Positions 1-8,182 of a stretch of DNA of 64,000 nucleotides are shown piece by piece (the first letter of the stretch is position 1; each line of letters begins with the position of its first letter). The notes beneath the pieces are model-generated. The model was given only the letters and a program-made list of their open reading frames with translations. It had not been told where the DNA came from and did not search any database. The position numbers and the translations under genes were made by a program. The DNA is from Rhizobium sp. R635 (lineage in GTDB: Bacteria; Pseudomonadota; Alphaproteobacteria; Rhizobiales; Rhizobiaceae): contig NZ_LOKX01000011.1 of assembly GCF_002211285.1 (NCBI RefSeq), positions 1-64,000 on the forward strand, given 5' to 3'.

Positions 1-114
1 TGGACCGGCTACTACGGCAAGCCAGGACCGATCGTCATGCTCGACGGATGGCAACAGTTCCAGGCCGCCAAGCGCGGCGTATCCCTTCTCCTATCCGCTT
101 TCGACAATGTGTGA
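1..114 (+). CDS. C-terminal end of an unidentified protein (5' truncated by window edge)
   Basis: The reading frame is open from base 1 to a TGA at 112-114 and gives the last 37 residues of a protein, beginning WTGYYGKPGPIV and ending in AFDNV. The codons look normal for this genome. Too little remains to name the family. It is followed directly by an intergenic palindromic repeat. The function is unknown. Confidence 0.5.
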   Translation, partial: WTGYYGKPGPIVMLDGWQQFQAAKRGVSLLLSAFDNV

Positions 115-120
115 ATCTAA

Positions 121-230
121 TAGCCCCGCTGGGGAGAAGGGGTTATGCCGCGACCTCTCGATTCCTCTTCTCCCCAGCGGGGAGAAGGTGCCCGTAGGGC
201 GGATGAGGGGGCTGCACGGCACCCAGCGAC
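121..230. repeat. RIME-like palindromic intergenic repeat
   Basis: A GC-rich repeat with a strong hairpin core (CTTCTCCCC, a short loop, GGGGAGAAG) followed by a tail of the type GGGCGGATGAGGGG. A partial copy of the hairpin arm lies just upstream at about 128-140. The same unit recurs near 4459-4618, 14162-14306, 29302-29441 and 50950-51110. It resembles the rhizobial intergenic mosaic elements (RIME). It sits between two genes that converge on it and could act as a weak transcription stop. Confidence 0.75.
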
Positions 231-251
231 AATCACTTTCCAGTCAATCCA

Positions 252-1772
<1,521 letters not shown>

Positions 1773-2157
1773 GATCGTTCTCTGGTCTTGGCCGGGAAGC
1801 GCGCGATCCGGGGCACTCAGCCGTCACGGAATTGCGCGGTATCGGGGCCGGAAAATCAAAGGAATGCGCGCTGCAAGCTGTACGGCGCCGCATTGGCCAC
1901 GAAGGGCAGACCAGGAAGAGATATCGGGAACGGTCTCTGGTCAGCCCTGCAAACGCATCTGCAGGGCGTTGACGGGACCACGCTGGCGATTAAACCGGAA
2001 ATAATATTGCAAGGCGTGATCCTCCTTTCTCGAAAGAGTTGTAGGGCATTGAAATAACATTGCCTGCAAGAACAGGCAAGAGAACCGCATACGCGCCGAT
2101 TTCCAGCCATAAATCATGCATAGACGATTCTCGGGGGCCGATCGGGAGATCAGACGC
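1773..2157. other. Intergenic leader region of the ABC-F gene
   Basis: This 385-base stretch separates the ABC-F gene from the divergent membrane protein at 2158. Read on the minus strand it contains, in order, a small hairpin (arms TTGCCTG/CAGGCAA at 2060-2079), a perfect Shine-Dalgarno AAAGGAGG at 2021-2028, a short TTG-started ORF (1941-2012) and a second hairpin (arms GCCCTGCA/TGCAGGGC at 1944-1967) overlapping the end of that ORF. About 170 bases of non-coding sequence follow before the ABC-F start. No tRNA or known riboswitch is recognisable. Confidence 0.5.
1941..2012 (-). CDS. Candidate leader peptide of 23 residues upstream of the ABC-F gene
   Basis: On the minus strand the ORF starts with TTG at 2012, eight bases after an ideal Shine-Dalgarno (AAAGGAGG, 2021-2028). 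It encodes a short basic and aromatic peptide beginning MQYYFRFNRQRGPV and stops with TGA at 1941-1943. Its last codons overlap a stem-loop (1944-1967). The ribosome-binding site is far stronger than chance would predict for a junk ORF. Position and architecture resemble the regulatory leader ORFs that precede some ABC-F resistance genes, where stalled ribosomes change downstream RNA folding. That role is inference; the peptide itself matches nothing I know. Confidence 0.4.
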   Translation of the reverse strand: MQYYFRFNRQRGPVNALQMRLQG

Positions 2158-2655
2158 ATGCTCATTGCTCATTTGCCTGCAGGTTACATTCTGGGGAGCG
2201 CCGCGCGGCAGCGATCCAAAGCATCCGGCATCATGACCGCCGCATTGGTCGGCAGCGTGCTTCCGGATTTCGACATGGTCTATTTCTTTCTGACCGGCGG
2301 AAAAGTTCACCATCACGATTATGTCACCCACTGGCCGCTGTTCTGGCTCGCTCTCGCCGCCGTAATTCTGCCCGCGGTGGGGCGGTTGGCACCACGGTGG
2401 TTTCCCGTGGCCACCGTCTTTTTCACGGCCGTCATGCTCCACATGGTCATGGATACCGTCGCCGCACCGCTGTTCTGGCTGGCCCCCTTCGATTGGACGA
2501 AATTCGAACTGACGACGGTGCCTGCGACCTATGGCAACTGGGTCGTCAGTTTCATGCTGCACTGGACTTTCGGCCTGGAACTCCTGATCTGTGCAACGGC
2601 GTTGATCGTCGCCGTTCGCAGCAACCGCCGCGGTCGAAGCACGCAACGGGCATGA
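2158..2655 (+). CDS. Membrane-bound metal-dependent hydrolase-like protein (YdjM/DUF457-like)
   Basis: The 165-residue product starts MLIAHLPAGYILG. It contains several hydrophobic segments and conserved acidic/histidine positions typical of the YdjM (LexA-binding, inner-membrane hydrolase) group: an early H in AHLPAGY, the PDFDMVYFF motif, HHHDYVTHWPLFW and a later MLHMVMDT. I prefer ATG 2158 over the ATG at 2116 because family members begin at this histidine motif, although the GGGAG element is about 11 bases away. It stands alone, divergent from the ABC-F leader. The substrate is unknown for this family. Confidence 0.65.
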   Translation: MLIAHLPAGYILGSAARQRSKASGIMTAALVGSVLPDFDMVYFFLTGGKVHHHDYVTHWPLFWLALAAVILPAVGRLAPRWFPVATVFFTAVMLHMVMDTVAAPLFWLAPFDWTKFELTTVPATYGNWVVSFMLHWTFGLELLICATALIVAVRSNRRGRSTQRA

Positions 2656-2662
2656 GCCGGAA

Positions 2663-4258
2663 TTATCCGGCTGGCCCGGCGCCGTGCAGTCCCAGCCGCC
2701 GCGTTATCCCGATGTTCTCAAGGAACGTCTCGTCGTGGCTGACGACAAGCAGTGCGCCGTCATAGGCCCGCAGCCCGGCCTCGACCGCGGCGATCGAATC
2801 GATGTCGAGGTGATTGGTCGGCTCGTCGAGGATCAGAAGGGGCGGGGGTGCTGCGCCGAGCGTGCAGGCGAGGCCGGCGCGCAGCAATTGCCCGCCGCTC
2901 AGCGTCGAGACCACCTGCAGCGCCGCGTCGGCCCTGAACATGAAACGGGCGAGGGCTGCCCGGCAGGTATTTTCGTCGGCTTGCGGATTGATCCGGCGAA
3001 AATTATCGCGGATCGAAGCCGACGGATCGAGGAGGCTCACCGTCTGATCGAGCATCGTGAAAGCGGTCATGACGCCGACCGTGCCGGCCCAGGGCTTCAG
3101 TTCGCCGGTGACAAGCGAAAGCAGCGTCGTCTTGCCCGAGCCGTTGCTGCCGATGACGGCGATGCGCTCCGGTCCCGTCATGTCAAAAGAGAGATCGCGG
3201 ATGATAGGATCGCCCGGCTGATAACCCGCCGTCACGCCATCCATTTTCAGTATCATCTTGTTGGCGGGCAAGCCGGTTGATGGCAATTTCACCGACAGCG
3301 GCTGGAGGATCTCGATCTTTTCGCGTGCTGCCTTTGCCTCTTCCAGTGCCTGGGTGCGTCGGCGTTCGGCAAGGCGGGCATTGTCGCCGCCTGTCGTTTC
3401 GCTCCGCTCCTTCATACCGCCGAGCATAATGCGCGGGATGCCGCCCTTGGCGGCCATCTTCCGCCCGGCGCGGTCCCTATGCGCCTGACGCTCCACCGTC
3501 GCCTGCGCCTTCCTGGCAACCTCCGCCATGCGCCTTTCGGCATCGGCAAGATCGTGCTCGGCGGCCGCAAGCTCGAGAGCCTTGCGTTCGCGATAATGGC
3601 TCCAGTTGCCGCCGTAGCGCGCGGCGCCGAGCGACGTCAGTTCGACGATCGCGTCAACGTTTTCGAGCAGTTCCCGATCATGGCTGACGATGATCGCACC
3701 CGCCCGCCAACCCGATATCAGCGCGATCACGGCCTCGCGGCCGTCGCGGTCGAGATTGTTTGTGGGTTCGTCGAGCAACAGGAAATCCGGCTCGGCGAAG
3801 ATCAGGGCGGCAAGCCCGGCGCGTGTGCGCTGCCCGCCGGAAAGTGCGGCAAGTGGCGTCTGTGGTTCTGCGTCGAGCCCGGTGCGATTGAGAGCGGCAG
3901 CAATGCGCGTCTCCAGCATCCAATCCGCCGAGGCGAGCTCGTCGGCCGTTGCCGCGCCGGTTCCCGCACGATGAAGAAGTTCAAGCGCCCCGGCCACGCC
4001 GAAGAGATCGGCGATGGTTTCATCGGCCGCGACCTGAACGCTTTGACGCAGCACGCCGAGGCTGCCGCCGACGGCTATCGTTCCCGACTGCGGCCGAAGA
4101 TCGCCGGAGACGAGCTTGAGCAGCGTCGTCTTGCCGACGCCGTTGCGTCCGACGAGGCCGGTGCGTTCGGTCCCGAAGCTCAGGTCGAGATCGGAAAAAA
4201 GCGACCGCCCGTCAGGCGCGGCCCATGAAATGTGCGAGAGGGTGATGGAGGCAGGCAT
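2663..4258 (-). CDS. ABC-F family ATPase, second copy
   Basis: A 531-residue protein with two ABC cassettes. Cassette 1 has GRNGVGKTTLL near residue 41, LSGGQRTRAG and DEPTNNLD. Cassette 2 has GSNGSGKTTLL near residue 349, LSGGQLLRAG and DEPTNHLD. The linker is charged and coiled-coil-like (about residues 220-320), as expected of ABC-F proteins. No membrane domain is present. The start is placed at ATG 4258 (MPASITLSHIS), where a GGGGAAA stretch lies upstream and the first beta strand begins; an upstream ATG would add 22 unrelated residues. It is not close to the ABC-F at 252-1772 in sequence, so this is not a recent tandem duplication. It ends only 7 bases from the convergent gene at 2655. 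Confidence 0.88.
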   Translation of the reverse strand: MPASITLSHISWAAPDGRSLFSDLDLSFGTERTGLVGRNGVGKTTLLKLVSGDLRPQSGTIAVGGSLGVLRQSVQVAADETIADLFGVAGALELLHRAGTGAATADELASADWMLETRIAAALNRTGLDAEPQTPLAALSGGQRTRAGLAALIFAEPDFLLLDEPTNNLDRDGREAVIALISGWRAGAIIVSHDRELLENVDAIVELTSLGAARYGGNWSHYRERKALELAAAEHDLADAERRMAEVARKAQATVERQAHRDRAGRKMAAKGGIPRIMLGGMKERSETTGGDNARLAERRRTQALEEAKAAREKIEILQPLSVKLPSTGLPANKMILKMDGVTAGYQPGDPIIRDLSFDMTGPERIAVIGSNGSGKTTLLSLVTGELKPWAGTVGVMTAFTMLDQTVSLLDPSASIRDNFRRINPQADENTCRAALARFMFRADAALQVVSTLSGGQLLRAGLACTLGAAPPPLLILDEPTNHLDIDSIAAVEAGLRAYDGALLVVSHDETFLENIGITRRLGLHGAGPAG

Positions 4259-4458
4259 GGATATGGATTTCCCCGTTGGCAAGGCGAACCGGCTTTGCGA
4301 TTGGGTTGAAATCCATTGCTGCACACATCCTGTTGAAATGGTCGATGGTGAGGAATCTAGGGAAGAAAGGCGTCGGGTTCAAGGCACGGCAGGTATTCAG
4401 GTGGTAGATATGATCTTGTCAGCCTCACATCATGGCGACGGAAAAGTGGGAGTTCGGA

Positions 4459-4618
4459 GCCCCCTCATCTGCCTGCCGGCATCTTCTCCCCGAGGGGAGA
4501 AGAGATATGCGGCGCTGTTCTGCCGTTATTAAACCCACCTATCGCCAATTCGGCGCCTTGCGGCTTGCTTCCCTTCTCCCCGGCGGGGAGAAGGTGCCGG
4601 CAGGCGGATGAGGGGGCG
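4459..4618. repeat. Inverted pair of RIME-like repeats
   Basis: Two copies of the palindromic repeat face each other: one at about 4459-4504 (CCCCTCATCTGCC, then a CTTCTCCCC/GGGGAGAAG hairpin) and one at about 4572-4617 in opposite orientation, with some 65 bases of unrelated sequence between. The pair lies between two minus-strand genes: upstream of the ABC-F at 4258 and downstream of the HerA-like gene, whose stop is at 4666. Confidence 0.8.
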
Positions 4619-4665
4619 CCGGCCTGAACGGAGAACCGGTTCCCGAAACAATTCAGATCGTGACC

Positions 4666-6231
4666 CTACCGCTTCAAGCTTCCCAATATCCCGCGCACCA
4701 GCGCCCGGCCGACTTGGGTCGCCACCGTGCGCGCCACGCTCTTCATTGCGGCCTCCATCACCGTCTCGCGCTGATAGCCGGAAGCCCGGCCGCGCGATTG
4801 TCCGCGGCCTTGCTGGCTGTCGTCATCGCCGCCGAAGCCCGGTATTGTCCAGCCTGAGGTGGTGCTGCCCGACTGTTGCTGGGCCGCGTCGTCCTGCGCC
4901 CGCTTGGCGGCATCGGCGTCCGCTGCCTTCTTTGCCCGGGCCGCGAGAATCTCGAATGCGGATTCGCGGTCGACGTCTTCGTCGTAGACACCGAGAACCG
5001 GGCTCCTGTCCATGATCTGCTGACGTTCTGGATCCGTCAGCGGGCCGACGCGGCCTGAAGGCGGGCGGATCAGCGTGCGCTCGACGATCGATGGCGCGCC
5101 TTTGGCCTCCAGCGTCGAGACCAGCGCCTCGCCGGTGCCGAGCGTGGTGATGACGGTGGCGCAATCGAAGGCCGGGTTCGGGCGGAACGTGTCGGCTGCC
5201 GTCTTCACCGCCTTCTGCTCGCGCGGCGAATAGGCGCGCAACGCATGCTGGACGCGGTTGCCGAGCTGGGCAAGCACCGTTTCCGGCACGTCGAGCGGGT
5301 TCTGCGTCACGAAATAGACGCCGACGCCCTTGGAGCGGATCAGCCGGACCACCTGCTCGACGCGTTCGATGAGCACCTTCGGCGCGTCGTTGAAGAGCAG
5401 ATGCGCTTCGTCGAAGAAGAAGACCAGCTTCGGCTTTTCCGGATCGCCCACTTCCGGCAGTTCCTCGAAGAGCTCGGAGAGCAGCCAGAGCAGGAAAGTG
5501 GCGTAGAGGCGCGGGTTCATCATCAGCTTGTCGGCGGCAAGCACCGAGATCTGGCCGTAGCCGTTATTGCTGGTACGCATGATGTCGGTAATCTTCAGCG
5601 CCGGCTCGCCGAAGAAGTGCTCGGCGCCCTGCTGCTCGAGAACGAGCAGCGCCCGCTGGATCGAGCCGACGGAAGCCTTGGAGATCAGGCCGTATTGGCT
5701 GGAAAGCTCACTGGCGTTTTCGCCCATATAATTGAGCAGCGACGTGAAATCCTTGAGGTCGAGCAGCGGCAGCCCGGCCTGATCGGCGATCTTGAAGGCG
5801 ATGTTGATGACGCCTTCCTGCGGCTCCGAGGCATCCATCAGCCGGGCGAGCAGCAGCGGTCCCATTTCGGCGACGGTGGTGCGCACCCGATGGCCCTTCT
5901 GCCCGAACAGATCCCAGAAAATGACCGGAAACTGGTCGAATTCGTAATCGGCAAAACCGATCTGCTCGGCGCGCTTGGTCAGGAAATCCTTGGTCTCGCC
6001 CTTGGCGGCGATGCCGGAAAGGTCGCCCTTGATATCGGCGGCAAAGACCGGGACGCCGGCGCGGGAGAAGCCTTCCGCCAGCACCTGCAGCGTCACCGTC
6101 TTGCCGGTGCCGGTGGCGCCGGTGACGAGGCCGTGACGGTTGCCGAATTTCAGGTCGAGATATTCCGGCTTGTTGATGCTGTCATCGGGATTGCGGCTCG
6201 CGCCGATGAAAATCTTACCTTCCTCGAGCAT
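4666..6231 (-). CDS. HerA-like ATPase (DUF853/YjgR family)
   Basis: A 521-residue ATPase with Walker [12 protein letters not shown] near residue 40 and Walker [13 protein letters not shown] near residue 260, in the arrangement of the helicase HerA-like DUF853 family. It has a Q/S/G-rich low-complexity stretch near residues 440-490 and a basic C-terminus. The family belongs to the FtsK/HerA superfamily of hexameric motors, but its cellular role is poorly defined. The start is placed at ATG 6231 ([12 protein letters not shown]), matching the usual family start; the longer frame to 6342 adds a low-quality extension. It is divergent from the gene at 6456, and the two share a 225-base spacer with a perfect palindrome at 6421-6436. 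Confidence 0.85.
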   Translation of the reverse strand: MLEEGKIFIGASRNPDDSINKPEYLDLKFGNRHGLVTGATGTGKTVTLQVLAEGFSRAGVPVFAADIKGDLSGIAAKGETKDFLTKRAEQIGFADYEFDQFPVIFWDLFGQKGHRVRTTVAEMGPLLLARLMDASEPQEGVINIAFKIADQAGLPLLDLKDFTSLLNYMGENASELSSQYGLISKASVGSIQRALLVLEQQGAEHFFGEPALKITDIMRTSNNGYGQISVLAADKLMMNPRLYATFLLWLLSELFEELPEVGDPEKPKLVFFFDEAHLLFNDAPKVLIERVEQVVRLIRSKGVGVYFVTQNPLDVPETVLAQLGNRVQHALRAYSPREQKAVKTAADTFRPNPAFDCATVITTLGTGEALVSTLEAKGAPSIVERTLIRPPSGRVGPLTDPERQQIMDRSPVLGVYDEDVDRESAFEILAARAKKAADADAAKRAQDDAAQQQSGSTTSGWTIPGFGGDDDSQQGRGQSRGRASGYQRETVMEAAMKSVARTVATQVGRALVRGILGSLKR

Positions 6232-6420
6232 TCGGAATGTCTCCCTCGGCCTACGCCGCTTGTGTCGAAAGGCATGGGTTCTTCCGCCGCCTTCATCGAA
6301 CCATTGTTTCTCTGTTATAAGCAGGGAGGCGGATGCGAACAACTGGTTGCATTGATAGCGAAACCGGACAATGTGCTGGCCGGAGGGGCCGCTTGAGTTG
6401 CGGCCGAATCTCGATTAACG

Positions 6421-6436
6421 TTGACGTTAACGTCAA
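6421..6436. promoter_or_regulatory. Perfect 16-bp palindrome, candidate MerR-type operator
   Basis: The sequence TTGACGTTAACGTCAA is its own reverse complement and lies 20 bases before the ATG at 6456, just ahead of the Shine-Dalgarno. Palindromes with ACGT half-sites are typical of MerR-family regulators such as LiuR. No merR gene is in the window, so the binding protein is unknown. It could control the small gene at 6456, the divergent HerA-like gene, or both. Confidence 0.4.
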
Positions 6437-6455
6437 AATAATAAGGAGGCTGACG

Positions 6456-6848
6456 ATGAATGAAATTGTGACTCAGATCGCTGATCGCGTAGGTATCGCG
6501 CCGGATCTGGCCGAAAAGGCGCTCGGCATGATGCTCGGCTTCCTGCAGCGCGAAGCTGCCGACGGTCCTGTCGCCCGGATGATCGAGGCGATCCCCGGCG
6601 GCGCCGATCTCGTCGCCCAGTTCAACGGCGCAGGTGCCGGCGGCGGCGGTCTCCTCGGCGGGCTGATGAGCGCGCTCGGCGGCGGCGGCATCATGGGCCT
6701 CGGCCAGCAGCTGATGGGCGAGGGCCTCGGCATGGGCGAGATCACTTCGCTTGCCAAGGAAACCATCGCCATTGCCAAGCAATACGCCGGCGAGGAGGTC
6801 GTCGACGAGGTGGTCGCTTCCGTTCCCGGCCTCAGCCAGTTCGTCTAA
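6456..6848 (+). CDS. Small DUF2267-like protein
   Basis: A 130-residue protein. Residues 1-45 form an alpha-helical segment (MNEIVTQIADRVGIAPDLAEKA), the middle is glycine/alanine/methionine-rich (about 50-90), and the C-terminal helix ends VASVPGLSQFV. It resembles DUF2267/DUF2780-type small bacterial proteins of unknown function. The start is supported by AAGGAGG seven bases upstream. It has no signal peptide. It is followed by a good stem-loop at 6868-6894. Expression is probably governed by the palindrome at 6421-6436. Confidence 0.65.
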   Translation: MNEIVTQIADRVGIAPDLAEKALGMMLGFLQREAADGPVARMIEAIPGGADLVAQFNGAGAGGGGLLGGLMSALGGGGIMGLGQQLMGEGLGMGEITSLAKETIAIAKQYAGEEVVDEVVASVPGLSQFV

Positions 6849-6867
6849 ACGGCGGCGGAAAACAGAA

Positions 6868-6894
6868 GAGCCCCGCGGTGCCGCTGCGGGGCTC
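6868..6894 (+). terminator. Stem-loop after the DUF2267-like gene
   Basis: Arms GAGCCCCGC (6868-6876) and GCGGGGCTC (6886-6894) form a perfect 9-bp stem with a 9-base loop, about 20 bases after the stop codon. There is no clear T-run, so efficiency is uncertain. It may also serve the convergent parE gene. Confidence 0.55.
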
Positions 6895-6955
6895 GATACC
6901 CTGAGCCGACCGAAACAAGTCTATAACTGACCGTTCATTTGGCTCGCCTGCCGGC

Positions 6956-7270
6956 TTACCGTTGTCGCTCCTCCAGGATCTCGTCTGTAATATCACGCCC
7001 ACGCGCGAACACGCCCAATATGCTGATGTCATCGCCGCTCACTGAGAACACCACGCTGACGCTATGCCGGTAGCCGATAACCCTGAGGCCGGGAATTCGG
7101 CTTTCCCGCACCGTGCCCCGTTTCGGGAACGTTTCCAGTGCCTCGATGAAGGTGATCACCGCGTCAACGAAGTCGCCGGCGATGCCGGTTCCCGCCTCAA
7201 CGGCAATATCTGCATAGAGCTTGTCGAGTTCGGCTTCCGCCTTTGGATGGTAGATGATGCGGTAGGCCAT
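6956..7270 (-). CDS. parE: ParE-type toxin of a type II toxin-antitoxin system
   Basis: A 104-residue RelE/ParE-superfamily toxin. It starts MAYRIIYHPKAEAELDKLY, the usual N-terminal strand and helix, and has the conserved late segment GLRVIGYRHSVSVVFSV plus the strand ISILGVFARGRD. ParE toxins poison DNA gyrase and RelE toxins cut mRNA; the sequence here favours ParE. It starts two bases after the stop codon of the antitoxin gene, so the two are translationally coupled. It is of typical length and looks intact. Confidence 0.85.
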   Translation of the reverse strand: MAYRIIYHPKAEAELDKLYADIAVEAGTGIAGDFVDAVITFIEALETFPKRGTVRESRIPGLRVIGYRHSVSVVFSVSGDDISILGVFARGRDITDEILEERQR

Positions 7271-7272
7271 GC

Positions 7273-7539
7273 CTACTTGGCTTTCGCCGCGTCATTCCGG
7301 CGCTTGGTTGCAAAGCGGGCTCGCACTGTCTCGGCCGGGATGCCGAGGCCCGGGTTTTTCACCAGGTCGTCGTAGCGCGCCGGGATCTCCTCATTGAGCC
7401 AGCGCTCGCGGGCCGCCTCATGATCCTCCAGCAGCCGCAAGCCTGCACGGACAACCTCGCTGGCGTTGTTGTAACGGCCAGACTCCAGCTGCTTCCGGAC
7501 AAATTCGTCGTAGTGGCTTCCGAGCGCAACGTTTGGCAT
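7273..7539 (-). CDS. parD: ParD-type antitoxin
   Basis: An 88-residue protein, MPNVALGSHYDEFVRKQLESG. The N-terminus matches ribbon-helix-helix ParD antitoxins (VALGSHYDEFV, GRYNNASEVVRAGLRLLED), and the C-terminal tail would wrap the toxin. The start at 7539 follows AAAGGAGC; the upstream ATG at 7590 would add 17 residues with no Shine-Dalgarno. As for the family, the ParD-ParE complex is expected to repress its own promoter; a GTCAA-3-TTGAC inverted repeat lies upstream at 7596-7608. Confidence 0.85.
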   Translation of the reverse strand: MPNVALGSHYDEFVRKQLESGRYNNASEVVRAGLRLLEDHEAARERWLNEEIPARYDDLVKNPGLGIPAETVRARFATKRRNDAAKAK

Positions 7540-7595
7540 AGGGGCTCCTTTCGTTGTCGACAGTATGGGGCAGTCGCTTTTTTGTGGCAATAGAT

Positions 7596-7608
7596 GTCAA
7601 TCTTTGAC
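7596..7608 (-). promoter_or_regulatory. Candidate parDE operator/promoter
   Basis: The inverted repeat GTCAA-TCT-TTGAC lies about 57 bases upstream of parD. On the minus strand one arm is part of TTGACA, a good -35 hexamer. An operator overlapping -35 is the standard arrangement for autorepressed toxin-antitoxin operons. The assignment is inference from sequence only. Confidence 0.4.
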
Positions 7609-7777
7609 TTAGGCAGCCATCCAAGATCGCGGGCCTATTCGTATTCGTCAGCGATCAGCCGCTGCAGGAATTTACCGGCGGATTGAGTTCGAGTTTGTAG
7701 CCGCCACTACTGGAAGCACCGCCGCCGCAAGGACCATATTCAATCGCCAAACTTTGATCGTCCGGCCTGATCCATGG

Positions 7778-7803
7778 GGAACCACGGAGATCGAATTGCT
7801 GTT
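7778..7803 (+). promoter_or_regulatory. Candidate EcfG/RpoE2 general-stress promoter
   Basis: GGAAC at 7778-7782 is followed after 17 bases by TGTT (7800-7803), fitting the alphaproteobacterial EcfG/RpoE2 pattern (GGAAC, 18-19 bases, TT). It sits about 36 bases before the ATG of the small secreted protein, a sensible distance for a short untranslated leader. Confidence 0.45.
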
Positions 7804-7838
7804 ATTATCGCATCGTTGAAACCAGGAGGAACAGCATC

Positions 7839-8162
7839 ATGCGCAGGTTGATTGCAGCAACTTCGATCGCTCTCCTTAGCCTCTCAGCCCCGGTTCTTGC
7901 CCAGTCGAACATGGGCATGGACGCCAGCGGTCGTTTCGACGGCACGCCGCCGCTCGGCACCGCGCCGGGAGCCGAAACGCAAAGCGGACTGACGATCCCG
8001 CTCGACTCGTTCGAAACGGGCAGCGTCGGCAGTGAACCATTAAGCGGCCCCGTCGATTGGGCGCGCTGCCCGCCGCGCAAGGCCCGTGGCGCTCTTGCCA
8101 CGCAGGGCGGCAATAGCGGCGCCTCCGTCAACCCTGCCTGCCCGGACAATAGCGGAAACTGA
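7839..8162 (+). CDS. Small secreted protein of unknown function
   Basis: A 107-residue protein with a clear Sec signal peptide (MRRLIAATSIALLSLSAPVLA, cleavage after ALA-Q near residue 22). The mature part is about 85 residues, rich in G, P, S and T, with two cysteines (ARCPP, NPACPDN) that could form a disulfide. The start follows AGGAGG. It belongs to no family I recognise. The upstream GGAAC/TGTT promoter suggests general stress control. Confidence 0.6.
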   Translation: MRRLIAATSIALLSLSAPVLAQSNMGMDASGRFDGTPPLGTAPGAETQSGLTIPLDSFETGSVGSEPLSGPVDWARCPPRKARGALATQGGNSGASVNPACPDNSGN

Positions 8163-8182
8163 CAGCGGCGGGGAGAGCGACG

